From a virus: DNA of 64,000 bases. Under the pieces are notes generated by a model. That model worked only from the letters and a program-made list of their open reading frames with translations, did no database searches and was not told where the DNA came from. Positions within the stretch are counted from its first letter, which is position 1, and each line of letters opens with the position of its first letter. The stretch covers positions 31,016-95,015 of IMG/VR virus record IMGVR_UViG_3300020152_000020. One strand, given 5' to 3'. The position numbers and the translations under genes are program-made. Positions 16,548 to 24,855 of the stretch are shown piece by piece.

Positions 16548-16905
16548 GGGTAAGCCCGTGAAGAAAGGGCTGTCTCCGGTGGACGCGGAGATCGCCGAAC
16601 GTTACCGCGACGCTGCGCGTCCGACGCCTGCAACGAAGCCAAAGCCCAAGCCCGCTACGAAGAAGCTGTACATCGCTCTGGATTATGCGGGCAAGGTGTT
16701 GAGTGTCTTGCTCGCGAACGCGCGGGATGAAGCCGATCTGGTCTGGACGGGGATGGGCGTGTACGCGTCGAGTGTTGAAGAACTGGACCCGGCTGGGCCG
16801 GACCTTCCGCGCGTCGTGTGCCTGCTGTCCAGCCAAATTAAGACCGTCCGGTTGTGGGACGGTTCCCAGACGGAGATGGTGGTTTTGAAGCGAGGTATGT
16901 CTTAA
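16534..16905 (+). CDS. Unknown protein
   Basis: 123 aa, GGGGG SD. The N-terminal third is Lys/Pro/Ala-rich and probably disordered (KGKPVKKGLS ... KPKPKPATKK). The rest is a compact beta-rich domain (LYIALDYAGKVLSVLLANARDEADLV). Its stop (TAATG) overlaps the AAA+ gene start, which suggests translational coupling and a possible functional link to that ATPase. Confidence 0.6.
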   Translation: MSSSKGKPVKKGLSPVDAEIAERYRDAARPTPATKPKPKPATKKLYIALDYAGKVLSVLLANARDEADLVWTGMGVYASSVEELDPAGPDLPRVVCLLSSQIKTVRLWDGSQTEMVVLKRGMS

Positions 16906-18692
16906 TGAATTTTCATGTTCCTGTAAAACTGTTGAAGGTCGCGATCAAGCAGTGGCCGAAGGAGTTCACGAAGGACATCGTGGACATGTCGGAACTGTGG
17001 GGTGGCGAACGTGAGCTAACTCTGAGTGCTACGCGTCTGCCGCGCTCCCGGCTCGCTGACTTTCAGAAGCTCGCGAAGATCAACGGCGCGAATGGGCTGG
17101 CAAATAAAATCGGCCTGTACATGAATCTGATCGACAACGTGGCTGGGAAGCGTATCACACGGCTGGAAGAACTGAACACGGCGCTGAAGCTGTATCTGAA
17201 GTCGGCTCCGAATTTCTGGGTCTTTGGTGAGCAGGACGACGGGTATCCGGTTCCATTCTTTGTGTCGCATATCAAGAAGGTGGATCGGTACAAGGACACG
17301 CCGCCGTACGTCCGCATGACGCTTCAGTTCATGGATGCCGGGAAGCCGGACGAGAGGTACGTTGACTGGGAAACGAAGGACTTGGGTAAGAACCTTGTCG
17401 AGTTGCTCAACGAGGCCGGGTATTACCGGGCGACGAAAAGTGCCATCGAGCAGTACCAGAAAGACATTGAGATTTTCAAGAAGCTCTCGCCGATGGTTGG
17501 GCAGCAGTTCACTGCTACCGGGTTCGGGTTCTTTGCTGAGGAAGGTTACGATAATCGTTTTGAGTGCTCGTCCCTCGAATGTGACGGCCAGCCTGCCCGA
17601 CTTGTGCTCGACGATCTGTCTGAGGAAAAGGACGACGATAGTTCGAGTCGCCGCTGGCGTGGTAAGTCGGTGTGTGATGAAGGGCTGGGGCTGCTGTCGT
17701 TCTGGGAGAAGGATGAAGACCCGGATGACGTTGACGAGCAGGACGAAGCGGCGAAGACCTGTGCGCTCCCGGTCCATCCGTACCTGAAATGCTTCGATCT
17801 GGTCCGGCACGAATTCGTCTGGGTCCACTGCTCGAACATGGTCCAGTATGTGTACGATTCGGAGTTGGTGGACAAGCTCGTGCTACCGTCTGACACGAAG
17901 TCGCTGGTCAAGATTCTGATGCACGGCGCGTCGATCAAGATGGACGACATCATTAAGGGCAAGACAGGCGGCGTCATCGTGATCGCCAGCGGCCCGCCCG
18001 GCACCGGAAAGACGCTCACGGCGGAAGTGTTCTCCGAACACATTAAGTGCCCGCTGTACGTGGTTCAGTGCTCGCAGCTTGGCATCGACGAAGAAACGGT
18101 CGAGGGGCGGCTCCGCACCGTGCTGGCGCGGTCGCAACGCTGGGGTGCGTTGCTGCTGATCGACGAGGCCGACGTGTACGTCCACGAACGCGGTCACGAC
18201 ATTCACCAAAACGCGATTGTCGGCGTGTTCCTGCGGGTGCTTGAGTATTATCGCGGCATCCTGTTTATGACTTCGAACCGGGCGACCATCATCGACGACG
18301 CGATCATGTCGCGAGCTACAGCGTGGCTGAAGTACGACTTCCCGACGCCGGACGAATTGAAGTCGCTCTGGCAGATTCTGGGCAAGCAGTACGGGGTTGC
18401 GCTGTCGGATCGCGACATCGACCTGCTGATCCGCGACTTCCCGATCCTGTCCGGGCGCAACATCAAAAATATGCTGAAGCTGTCGCGAATGCTCGCGGCG
18501 GAAAAGAAGGCAAAGGTCACGACGGACACGATCCGGTACTGTGCCAAGTTCCTTGACCTGTCTCATGGAGAACGCGCAGATGGAAAGAGCAATAACGGAG
18601 CGGTGGCAAGTGGTCGAAACCGTGTTCCTGCGAAGCGAAAAGCCGGGGGCGATGACGGACCCGACTTCTCCGAACTCGATGGTCAACGTTGA
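16905..18692 (+). CDS. AAA+ ATPase
   Basis: 595 aa from ATG 16905. The N-terminal 340 residues have no recognised domain. The C-terminal AAA+ module has Walker A SGPPGTGKT (about 361-369), Walker B ALLLIDEAD (about 416), sensor 1 FMTSNR and a downstream SRAT that may provide the arginine finger, then a helical lid (GRNIKNMLKLSRML). This places it with BCS1/p97-like classic AAA proteins that remodel or unfold proteins. It sits between the two Mre11-Rad50 subunits, so a role in DNA-complex remodelling is possible. Its stop codon lies in a palindrome copy. Confidence 0.8.
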   Translation: MNFHVPVKLLKVAIKQWPKEFTKDIVDMSELWGGERELTLSATRLPRSRLADFQKLAKINGANGLANKIGLYMNLIDNVAGKRITRLEELNTALKLYLKSAPNFWVFGEQDDGYPVPFFVSHIKKVDRYKDTPPYVRMTLQFMDAGKPDERYVDWETKDLGKNLVELLNEAGYYRATKSAIEQYQKDIEIFKKLSPMVGQQFTATGFGFFAEEGYDNRFECSSLECDGQPARLVLDDLSEEKDDDSSSRRWRGKSVCDEGLGLLSFWEKDEDPDDVDEQDEAAKTCALPVHPYLKCFDLVRHEFVWVHCSNMVQYVYDSELVDKLVLPSDTKSLVKILMHGASIKMDDIIKGKTGGVIVIASGPPGTGKTLTAEVFSEHIKCPLYVVQCSQLGIDEETVEGRLRTVLARSQRWGALLLIDEADVYVHERGHDIHQNAIVGVFLRVLEYYRGILFMTSNRATIIDDAIMSRATAWLKYDFPTPDELKSLWQILGKQYGVALSDRDIDLLIRDFPILSGRNIKNMLKLSRMLAAEKKAKVTTDTIRYCAKFLDLSHGERADGKSNNGAVASGRNRVPAKRKAGGDDGPDFSELDGQR

Positions 18693-18703
18693 CATTGTGT
18701 CAA
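18689..18703. promoter_or_regulatory. 15-bp palindrome (perfect), at stop of AAA+ gene
   Basis: TTGACATTGTGTCAA, containing the last two bases of the TGA stop at 18690-18692. A second short palindrome GTCAACGTTGAC overlaps its left side. Confidence 0.75.
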
Positions 18704-18720
18704 TTAAAACTGAGGGCGGC

Positions 18721-18972
18721 ATGATGGTCGTCCCTCAGATGCAGAAGGCTGCTGCGGAGCACGTGGTTCGGCTACACAACGAGGAACTGGAACACGGAGC
18801 GCGGATCACTGAAATCTGGTTGCAGCGTCGGGGCGTTGAGAACGATCCGCACGCTAAGGCTGTGGTGATGCTCCGAACGAAGGGCGGGACGTGGGTGAAG
18901 GGGCTGGAAGAACCGCTTGATGGGAACTTCAGCCATTGCCTGCATGTCCGGGCTGCGACGTTGAAGGGTTGA
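18721..18972 (+). CDS. Unknown small protein
   Basis: 83 aa. I choose ATG 18721, which has GAGGG just upstream. A GTG-TCA start inside the palindrome (18697) is in frame but lacks an SD. Sequence features: MMVVPQMQKAAAEHVVRLHNEEL, then ITEIWLQRRGVE and a beta-rich end. No family recognised. Confidence 0.55.
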   Translation: MMVVPQMQKAAAEHVVRLHNEELEHGARITEIWLQRRGVENDPHAKAVVMLRTKGGTWVKGLEEPLDGNFSHCLHVRAATLKG

Positions 18973-18974
18973 CA

Positions 18975-19130
18975 GTGCGAAAACGGGAAGACCCGAAGCA
19001 GGCGCTCAAAGAAGGGACTCGCTGCATGATCTGCGATGGGCGGGCGACCCGGTTCGAAGATTGCGGGCACGTGTGGTCGTATTACTGCCGGAAGTGCTGG
19101 GCTGCGATGAAGGGGAAGAAAACAAAATGA
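18975..19130 (+). CDS. Zinc-finger miniprotein
   Basis: 51 aa from GTG 18975 (SD AAGGG). It has CMIC, CGHVWSYYC and CRKC: C-x2-C ... C-G-H ... C-x2-C, a treble-clef or RING-like zinc knuckle. It overlaps the SbcC start by 4 nt (ATGA), implying coupling. Function is unknown. Confidence 0.6.
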   Translation: MRKREDPKQALKEGTRCMICDGRATRFEDCGHVWSYYCRKCWAAMKGKKTK

Positions 19131-21079
19131 CTGGCTACGTCGTCGGTGTAACGCGGTACGAGAACTTCGGTCCCTTTCAGGACGCCACGGTGGACTTCTC
19201 GAAGCCGGGCTTGACCGTGATCGAGGGGCTGATCGACAAGAAACGCGGCTGCGACTCCAACGGCGCGGGCAAGTCGTTTCTGTTTGACGGTGTGGTCTGG
19301 GCGCTGTACGGGCGCTGCATCCGGGAAAAGTACAGCGGGGACGACGTGATCCGCGTCGGCCAGAAGGGCGGCACCTGTGTCACGGTCACGATCAAGGGTG
19401 ACGTGACGATCACGGTGAAGCGGCACCGCAAGCACCCCGTCCACAAGGACAACGTGCTACTCTTTGTCGGCGGCGAGAACGTCACGCGCGGCACGAACCC
19501 GGAGACGACGCTCGCCATTGAGCAGGCTATCGGGATGGATTTCCTGTCGTTTGTGAACTCCGTCGCGTTCGGTGCTCGCGATGACGTTAAGAGTTTCTTC
19601 GTCGCCCCGGACTCCGAACGTAAAAAGATCATGGAGAAAATTCTGGGCTTGGAACTGTACGCCGAAGCGGAGAAGGTCGCCCGGCGTCGCGCGCGTGAAG
19701 CGGCTGAGTCCATGAACACGCTGAACTCCACCCGGACCACGCTACAGGCCACCATCGCGGAGAAGAAGGCCAAGCTGGACCAGATGAAGAATTCGCAGTC
19801 GAAGGCTGAACTCGAAGTCGAGCACAAGCGGCAGGCGCTCGTGGTGAAGAAGCTCGAAACCAGCATCACGCAGATCGACGTGCTTATCAGCACGCTCAAC
19901 GCCGGGCTGGAAGAGGAAACGGAAAAGGCGCAGGACGCGGTGCGCAAGTACGAGCGGGCACTGGCGGATTACAACAACGCCAAGCTGAAGGCTGAAACGG
20001 AGAAGCGCCGGGCAGAGCGCGAGATCGCTACCATCGACGGCCAGCAGAAACAGATCGAGGCGCGCAAGCAGAAGATCACGGCGCAGGCCGGGAAGAACTG
20101 CCCGACGTGTCAGCAAGTGGTCGCGAAGAAGCTGACCGACACGATGATCGCTGCCTGCGACGACGAAATGAAGGCGCACCGATCCGCCCGGCTCAAATTC
20201 GAATTGGTGCTCGACCAGCAGGACGCGGTGCTCAAGGACTTGAAGGCTCCGGTCGAACCGGAGTTTCCGCAGATCGACGAGAAGAAGGAACAGCTACAGA
20301 AGGAACGGCTGCGTCGGACGGAGACGGTCGGCAAGAAGAACACCGAATCCGCGAAGCTCAAACAGATCGGTGACGAAATCGCCCGGCTCGAAACGATGGC
20401 GTCGGACCTGAAGGACGAATTGAAGGACGCGGAGAAAGAACTGGCCGATACGGACAAGCAGTACCGCGAACTGGAAGTGAAGGTCAACGAGTTGCAGTTC
20501 TGGGTCGATGCGTTCGGCAACTCCGGCTTGAAGTCGTTCCTGATCGAAGCGGAAATTCCGGCGATCAACGAGAAGGCCACGGGGTACGCGCGGCGCTTGC
20601 TGGGGGACGGCGCGCACGTCCGGCTGTCGGCGACCAAAGAGTTAAAATCCCGCGCGGCGCTGAAGGAAGAGTTGACCGTCGAGGGTTATATTCCGGGGTG
20701 CACGAACAGCTACAACGGTGCGTCGAAGGGGCAGCGTAAACGGCTCGACCTGTGCCTCGTGCTGGCGTTCCGTGATCTGGTCGCGTCCCGGACCAGCAAG
20801 GCGTTCCGGCAGATGTTTGTGGACGAATTGTTCGACGGCTTGGATCGCTCCGGCTGTGAAAGTGTGGTGACGTTGCTGCGGGACATCGTGAAGGATTGCC
20901 CGATTTCCATGATTACTCACGATCCGCGCATCAAGCCCGCTGGCGATCAGTTTATTTTCGTTCATCACAACGGGTCGCTCGATAATCCTGTGGCGAAAAT
21001 ACTTGCGCATGGTGCGACACAAGCTACCATACCTGTCGGGAAGCCGCTGAAAAAGACGATCAACAAGGTGGCAGTATAA
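19127..21079 (+). CDS. SbcC/Rad50/gp46-like ATPase
   Basis: 650 aa. Walker A CDSNGAGKS (42-50), a long heptad-rich coiled coil, a zinc-hook NCPTCQQ (324-330), the ABC signature region YNGASKGQRKRLDLCL (about 530-545), and Walker B/D-loop MFVDELFDGLD (about 562-572). This is the SMC-like ATPase partner of the SbcD-like nuclease at 15401; together they resect or clean double-strand ends for recombination-driven replication. Confidence 0.92.
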   Translation: MTGYVVGVTRYENFGPFQDATVDFSKPGLTVIEGLIDKKRGCDSNGAGKSFLFDGVVWALYGRCIREKYSGDDVIRVGQKGGTCVTVTIKGDVTITVKRHRKHPVHKDNVLLFVGGENVTRGTNPETTLAIEQAIGMDFLSFVNSVAFGARDDVKSFFVAPDSERKKIMEKILGLELYAEAEKVARRRAREAAESMNTLNSTRTTLQATIAEKKAKLDQMKNSQSKAELEVEHKRQALVVKKLETSITQIDVLISTLNAGLEEETEKAQDAVRKYERALADYNNAKLKAETEKRRAEREIATIDGQQKQIEARKQKITAQAGKNCPTCQQVVAKKLTDTMIAACDDEMKAHRSARLKFELVLDQQDAVLKDLKAPVEPEFPQIDEKKEQLQKERLRRTETVGKKNTESAKLKQIGDEIARLETMASDLKDELKDAEKELADTDKQYRELEVKVNELQFWVDAFGNSGLKSFLIEAEIPAINEKATGYARRLLGDGAHVRLSATKELKSRAALKEELTVEGYIPGCTNSYNGASKGQRKRLDLCLVLAFRDLVASRTSKAFRQMFVDELFDGLDRSGCESVVTLLRDIVKDCPISMITHDPRIKPAGDQFIFVHHNGSLDNPVAKILAHGATQATIPVGKPLKKTINKVAV

Positions 21080-21087
21080 CGCGAGGG

Positions 21088-21102
21088 TTAACACAGTGTC
21101 AG
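21088..21102. promoter_or_regulatory. 15-bp palindrome with embedded GTG start
   Basis: TTAACACAGTGTCAG. SD GAGGG precedes it directly and the GTG-TCA start codon of the next gene lies inside. Confidence 0.7.
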
Positions 21103-21761
21103 ACGGGCGGAAGAAGGGCCTCGCGTTCGAGAACGACATCTGCCGGGCGTTCTCAGTCTGGATGTTCCCCGGTCAAGGCTTCGAGGAAGCCGTTGTTCCG
21201 GCCCTTCCGTTCCGCCGAAGGTTCACCGACTCAACGCCGCTGGATGGGCACTGGGAAGGTGCGGGTGATGTTCTTCATCGCCCGGACGTGAAGTTCCCGT
21301 TCTGTACTGAGTGTAAGAAGGTTGAAGGGTGGGAGTTGGACGGGATGCTCGCGAACGAGCAGTGGCCTGTTTGGGATTGGTGGAGTCAGTGTAAGGCCCA
21401 AGCAGAGGCGGTCGGTCAGGTTCCCTTACTTGTGTTCACGCGGAACCGTCGTGGCATCTACGTTTTAGTCGAAGAAGGAGTTCTCCAATGTCTCAGACTG
21501 CAACCAAAGCACGGACCCGTTCTGGTGGTGCGGCGTGGAAACGGGGAAAGACTCGCACTGCTACTGCTCGCCGATCTCGTGGCGACGCCGTGCAACTTGG
21601 TGGCTTGCTTGACGGTGAAAAAACCAAAGTCGCCAGCCGTGAGATCGAAGAATATCTCTGCGTCACCTTCGGCATCCAGAAGCCCGCTGCCACGCGCGTC
21701 TGGGATGCGATCCTCGAACGGCTCCGTGGCTCGCTTCTCCAAGGTCGCCCGGTCACGCTGA
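21096..21761 (+). CDS. PD-(D/E)XK nuclease-like protein with long 3' overlap
   Basis: 221 aa from GTG 21096 inside the palindrome. Residues 1-125 look like a resolvase or restriction-endonuclease fold: KGLAFENDICRAF (N-terminal helix with Glu), DVLHRPDVKFPFCTECKKVE (D ... E-x-K), then WWSQCKAQAEA and PLLVFTRNRRGIYVL. This suggests a Holliday-junction-type or other structure-specific nuclease. From 21488 the frame overlaps the HU-like gene for 274 nt and becomes Leu/Ala/Ser-rich, so that C-terminal part may not be functional or a frameshift may have removed an earlier stop. Confidence 0.55.
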   Translation: MSDGRKKGLAFENDICRAFSVWMFPGQGFEEAVVPALPFRRRFTDSTPLDGHWEGAGDVLHRPDVKFPFCTECKKVEGWELDGMLANEQWPVWDWWSQCKAQAEAVGQVPLLVFTRNRRGIYVLVEEGVLQCLRLQPKHGPVLVVRRGNGERLALLLLADLVATPCNLVACLTVKKPKSPAVRSKNISASPSASRSPLPRASGMRSSNGSVARFSKVARSR

Positions 21762-21907
21762 CGAACATCGGGACCATCGAACCGTACACGAAGAAGGAGT
21801 CCACGTTCCGGCATCCGACGACGGGCAAGTTGGAGAAGGTTCCGGCTCGCCGCTACGTTCGCTTTTTGCTGTCGCCCAGCTTGAAGACTGAACTGCGCGC
21901 GGAGTAA
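21488..21907 (+). CDS. HU/IHF-family DNA-bending protein (paralogue 1)
   Basis: 139 aa, strong SD GAAGGAG. An Arg/Thr-rich basic N-terminal extension (residues 1-45) precedes an HU-like domain: IEEYLCVTFGIQKPAATRVWDAILERLRG (dimer helices), VTLTNIGTIEPY, RHPTTGKLEKVPARRYVRF (DNA-binding arm with conserved R-x-P-x-T-G and P) and a final LSPSLKTEL. It would bend and compact phage DNA. A second HU-like gene lies at 26718, either side of the packaging genes. Confidence 0.82.
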   Translation: MSQTATKARTRSGGAAWKRGKTRTATARRSRGDAVQLGGLLDGEKTKVASREIEEYLCVTFGIQKPAATRVWDAILERLRGSLLQGRPVTLTNIGTIEPYTKKESTFRHPTTGKLEKVPARRYVRFLLSPSLKTELRAE

Positions 21908-22034
21908 GATAAGGCTGTGGTGTACGTTGCACTTCGGGGTCTTTGCGGGTTCCTGACAGGGACTCCCCGCTGATCCCGGTGGACAAGGGTTGAAGTCCCT
22001 TGCAGCCTTTCTAGTTCAACCGGGGGTCTTCAGC
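21908..22034 (+). other. Structured leader of the packaging genes
   Basis: 127 nt without a gene. A CAAGGG/CCCTTG stem (21984-21989 with 21997-22002) encloses a 7-nt loop, and GCGGG/CCCGC can pair further upstream. There is no T-run, so it is not a standard terminator. It does not fold as a tRNA by eye. Confidence 0.35.
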
Positions 22035-22733
22035 ATGGCTTTGACGGAACAGGAAAAGAACATCGTACGCCGGGCCTTCTCAATGGGTCCGGCTGCTTTG
22101 TTAGACGACGGGTACACATGGGCCAACATCGGCGATTTCCTCGCCCGCCCGGACGTTAAAGCTGAACTCGAACTGTTGCAGTCAGAGTTTAACAATCAGG
22201 ACGCACTACTGACGCGCAGCAAGTTCGTCGCCAAGCGCCAACTCGCCCGGTTCGCACAGGGCGCTGTTGCCGTGCTGGGTCAGGCTCTGGCTGGTCCGGT
22301 GTACGCCCGCGACAACAAGGGCAACATTTTGATGGACGCGCAGGGCCGTCCGATCATGCAGTCAGCCCCGCCGCACGAAATGCAGTACAACGCTGCGACG
22401 CAGATTTTGAACCGTCTGGGGGTCGATACGGACAAGCCTGCTGATCGCGCGGGTGACATGAACGTTCAGCTTTTGTTCAAGTCGGGCGAGGCGTCGGCCA
22501 AGGTTCAGATCACGACCGATCCGGCGTTGCTCACGTCTGAAGAACAGGCGCTGTCGCGCGAGCGCGTGCGCAACGCGTTCGAGAAGCTGGCAAAGCGTCT
22601 GCCCGAAGCGCAAGCCAAGATCAAGGCCGCGCTGGGGAATCCTCAGCCGGAAGAAGCAGCCGCGAAGAAACCAAAGAAGAAATCCAAGGCCAAGCCGAAG
22701 CCCGTTAACACAGTGTCAACCACTACGGAGTAA
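22035..22733 (+). CDS. Candidate small terminase subunit
   Basis: 232 aa, ATG 22035 with GGGGG upstream. Support is mainly position directly before TerL. The protein has an N-terminal helical region (EQEKNIVRRAFSMGPAALLDDGYTWANIGDFLARPDVKAEL), a central coiled-coil-like helix (SKFVAKRQLARFAQGAVAVLGQAL), and a Lys/Pro-rich tail. That fits TerS: DNA recognition, oligomerisation, TerL contact. A palindrome copy lies in the tail coding region. Confidence 0.55.
   Translation: MALTEQEKNIVRRAFSMGPAALLDDGYTWANIGDFLARPDVKAELELLQSEFNNQDALLTRSKFVAKRQLARFAQGAVAVLGQALAGPVYARDNKGNILMDAQGRPIMQSAPPHEMQYNAATQILNRLGVDTDKPADRAGDMNVQLLFKSGEASAKVQITTDPALLTSEEQALSRERVRNAFEKLAKRLPEAQAKIKAALGNPQPEEAAAKKPKKKSKAKPKPVNTVSTTTE
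22705..22719. promoter_or_regulatory. 15-bp palindrome, intragenic, 20 bp before TerL start
   Basis: TTAACACAGTGTCAA, read as V-N-T-V-S-T near the end of the candidate TerS. Confidence 0.65.
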
Positions 22734-22738
22734 AGGCT

Positions 22739-24847
22739 GTGGCATCGAAGGTGAAGGCAAAGAAGAAGACGTATCCCATCTCCCGCCCGGAGAATCTTAG
22801 CGAAGAGGCGAACAGGTTGTTCGACCGCATCGCCGAAGAGATGATCCACGGCGACCGCGAGTTATTCGACACGCTCTCGACGCACGAAAAGAAGACGGTC
22901 ATCGACTGGCTGTCGGATGCGATAGTCACGGGTCCGGCGAACGCCGTCCACGACTTGTTCTGGGAAGTGGACTATGTCCGCAAGCCTGTCGGCATTGACG
23001 AGTTCCTTGAAAACGACGAGTACATGGGTCGCGTCTGCTCTGACTTGCATCCCCGCTGGCGTGAAGACATGCGGATCGTGCTGGGGCCGGGCAGCAAGGT
23101 CGCCGAATGGATTATGACGGGCGGCATCGGCATCGGCAAAACGACCATCGCCATGTCGGCCATCGCATACAAGATTTACTGCCTGTCGTGTTTGAAAAGC
23201 CCTGCCCGGTACTACGGACTGTTGCACGACTCTCTGATCGTGTTCGGCATTTACTCGATCACGAAGCGCCAAGTCGCCGACGCGGGTTACTTCAAGCTGC
23301 GTGGCTTCATCGACACATGCCCGTACTTCCGTCTGCATTATCCGCGCTCCCGGAAGATCGACTCCAAGGTGGTCTTCCCGGAAAAGAATGTGAACGTCAT
23401 CCCCGGCTCGCAAGAACTGCACGCGCTGGGCTTGGACTTGTTCTCGTTCGCGATGGACGAAGTGAACTTCATGCGCGTCAAAAACGACAAGGAAGGCGGT
23501 AAGGCGACGGGTCAGGCGTACGACCTGTACAACGCGGTGCACGCTCGTATCCTGTCACGCTTCATGCGCCCCGGTGGAACGATCCCCGGACTCATGCTAC
23601 TGATGTCGTCCCGCAACGCGCAGACATCGTTCCTTGAAGAACATCTGAAGAAGGTCAAGGGGTCGGCGAGTTCGTACGTCAGCGATTATCCGCTGTGGGA
23701 GTGCAAGCCCAAGCACCGCTTCCAGCTTCCGAAGTTCAACGTGGAAGTCGGCGACCGGATCGCACGCTCCCGCATTCTGGGTGAGGGTGATAATCCGCGT
23801 AAGGGTGCGCGCGTTGTTACGGTGCCCGGCGAGTTCAAACAGACGTTCCTTGAAGATATTGACCAAGCTCTGCGTGACATTGCTGGCGTTGCTACGTTCA
23901 ACGTGTCGCCGTTGATCCGCGACCGTCAGTCGATCTTCGATGCCAGCCGGGCTGAGATGCAGCATCCGTTCACGAAGCCTGTCGTTACGCTGGACGTGCT
24001 CGACGATACGCTGCTCGACGAATACTTCATGACGAAGCTGGTCTGTAAGGTCGAAAGTTCCATTTACAAGCCGCGCTTGAATCCGGGGTGCCCGCGCTTC
24101 ATGCACATTGACATCGGCCTGCGCGGTGACTGCGCGGGCATTGCCATGTCGCATATCAGCGGGATGAAGGTGAATCAGCGCGTGAACCCGGACGGGACGC
24201 TCTCGACGGTGCGCAATCCGTTCGCGGTCGTGGACTTCATGCTACGGATCGTTCCGCCGCCCGGCTCTGAAATCGACTTGTCGAAGCTGCGGGCGTTCGT
24301 GCTTTTCATCAAACGGTTGTACCCGCTCGTTCAGGTGACGTTCGACGGCTTTCAAAGCGCCGACTCCGTGCAGATTCTCAAGAAGCAGGAAATCGACGCG
24401 TGCCTGCTCTCCGTGGATCGCACTGATGTTCCGTACCTGTCGCTGCGCTCTGCGTTCTTTGATCGCCGCATCGCCTGTTACGAGTACACGCCGTTCATTG
24501 ACGAAATGCTCGACCTTGAACGCGACGCCACGTCCGGGAAGGTGGATCATCCCGCGCGCGCAACGAACGGCGGCAAGGGCAGCAAAGACGTGGCCGACGC
24601 GGTTTGCGGTAGCGTGTACATGGCGCTCACCGACGAACGCTCCAAGTCGCAAACGCTCCCGGTCATCGGCGAAGACCAGATGCTCCCCGTCAAGGCCATT
24701 GATCCGGCTGACACCGCTACGATGACGATCACTCGACCCGATCCGACGAATCCTGAAGTGACTGAAATTGTCCCGGCATCAAACGTTAGACTTATTGGCG
24801 GCAAGGCTGTAAACTGGGATGTGCTTCAGGCGAACGTTGACGCATAG
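22739..24847 (+). CDS. Large terminase subunit
   Basis: 702 aa from GTG 22739 (SD GGAG). ATPase domain: Walker A GGIGIGKT (about 128-135) and Walker B FSFAMDEVNF (Asp about 240), followed by LLMSSRNAQTSF as coupling motif. RNase H-like nuclease domain: MHIDIGLRGDCAGIAM (first Asp about 457), VTFDGFQSADS, and SKDVADAVCGSVYMAL with the final acidic residue. This is the motor and nuclease that cuts concatemers and pumps DNA into the prohead with the portal that follows. Confidence 0.92.
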   Translation: MASKVKAKKKTYPISRPENLSEEANRLFDRIAEEMIHGDRELFDTLSTHEKKTVIDWLSDAIVTGPANAVHDLFWEVDYVRKPVGIDEFLENDEYMGRVCSDLHPRWREDMRIVLGPGSKVAEWIMTGGIGIGKTTIAMSAIAYKIYCLSCLKSPARYYGLLHDSLIVFGIYSITKRQVADAGYFKLRGFIDTCPYFRLHYPRSRKIDSKVVFPEKNVNVIPGSQELHALGLDLFSFAMDEVNFMRVKNDKEGGKATGQAYDLYNAVHARILSRFMRPGGTIPGLMLLMSSRNAQTSFLEEHLKKVKGSASSYVSDYPLWECKPKHRFQLPKFNVEVGDRIARSRILGEGDNPRKGARVVTVPGEFKQTFLEDIDQALRDIAGVATFNVSPLIRDRQSIFDASRAEMQHPFTKPVVTLDVLDDTLLDEYFMTKLVCKVESSIYKPRLNPGCPRFMHIDIGLRGDCAGIAMSHISGMKVNQRVNPDGTLSTVRNPFAVVDFMLRIVPPPGSEIDLSKLRAFVLFIKRLYPLVQVTFDGFQSADSVQILKKQEIDACLLSVDRTDVPYLSLRSAFFDRRIACYEYTPFIDEMLDLERDATSGKVDHPARATNGGKGSKDVADAVCGSVYMALTDERSKSQTLPVIGEDQMLPVKAIDPADTATMTITRPDPTNPEVTEIVPASNVRLIGGKAVNWDVLQANVDA

Positions 24848-24855
24848 GATGAATC

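Noticed and set aside
21908-22034. Possible tRNA in the TerS leader (stem with 7-nt loop, TTCAA nearby)
   Set aside because: No acceptor stem or T-stem pairing can be drawn; the TTCAA is not flanked by complementary bases.
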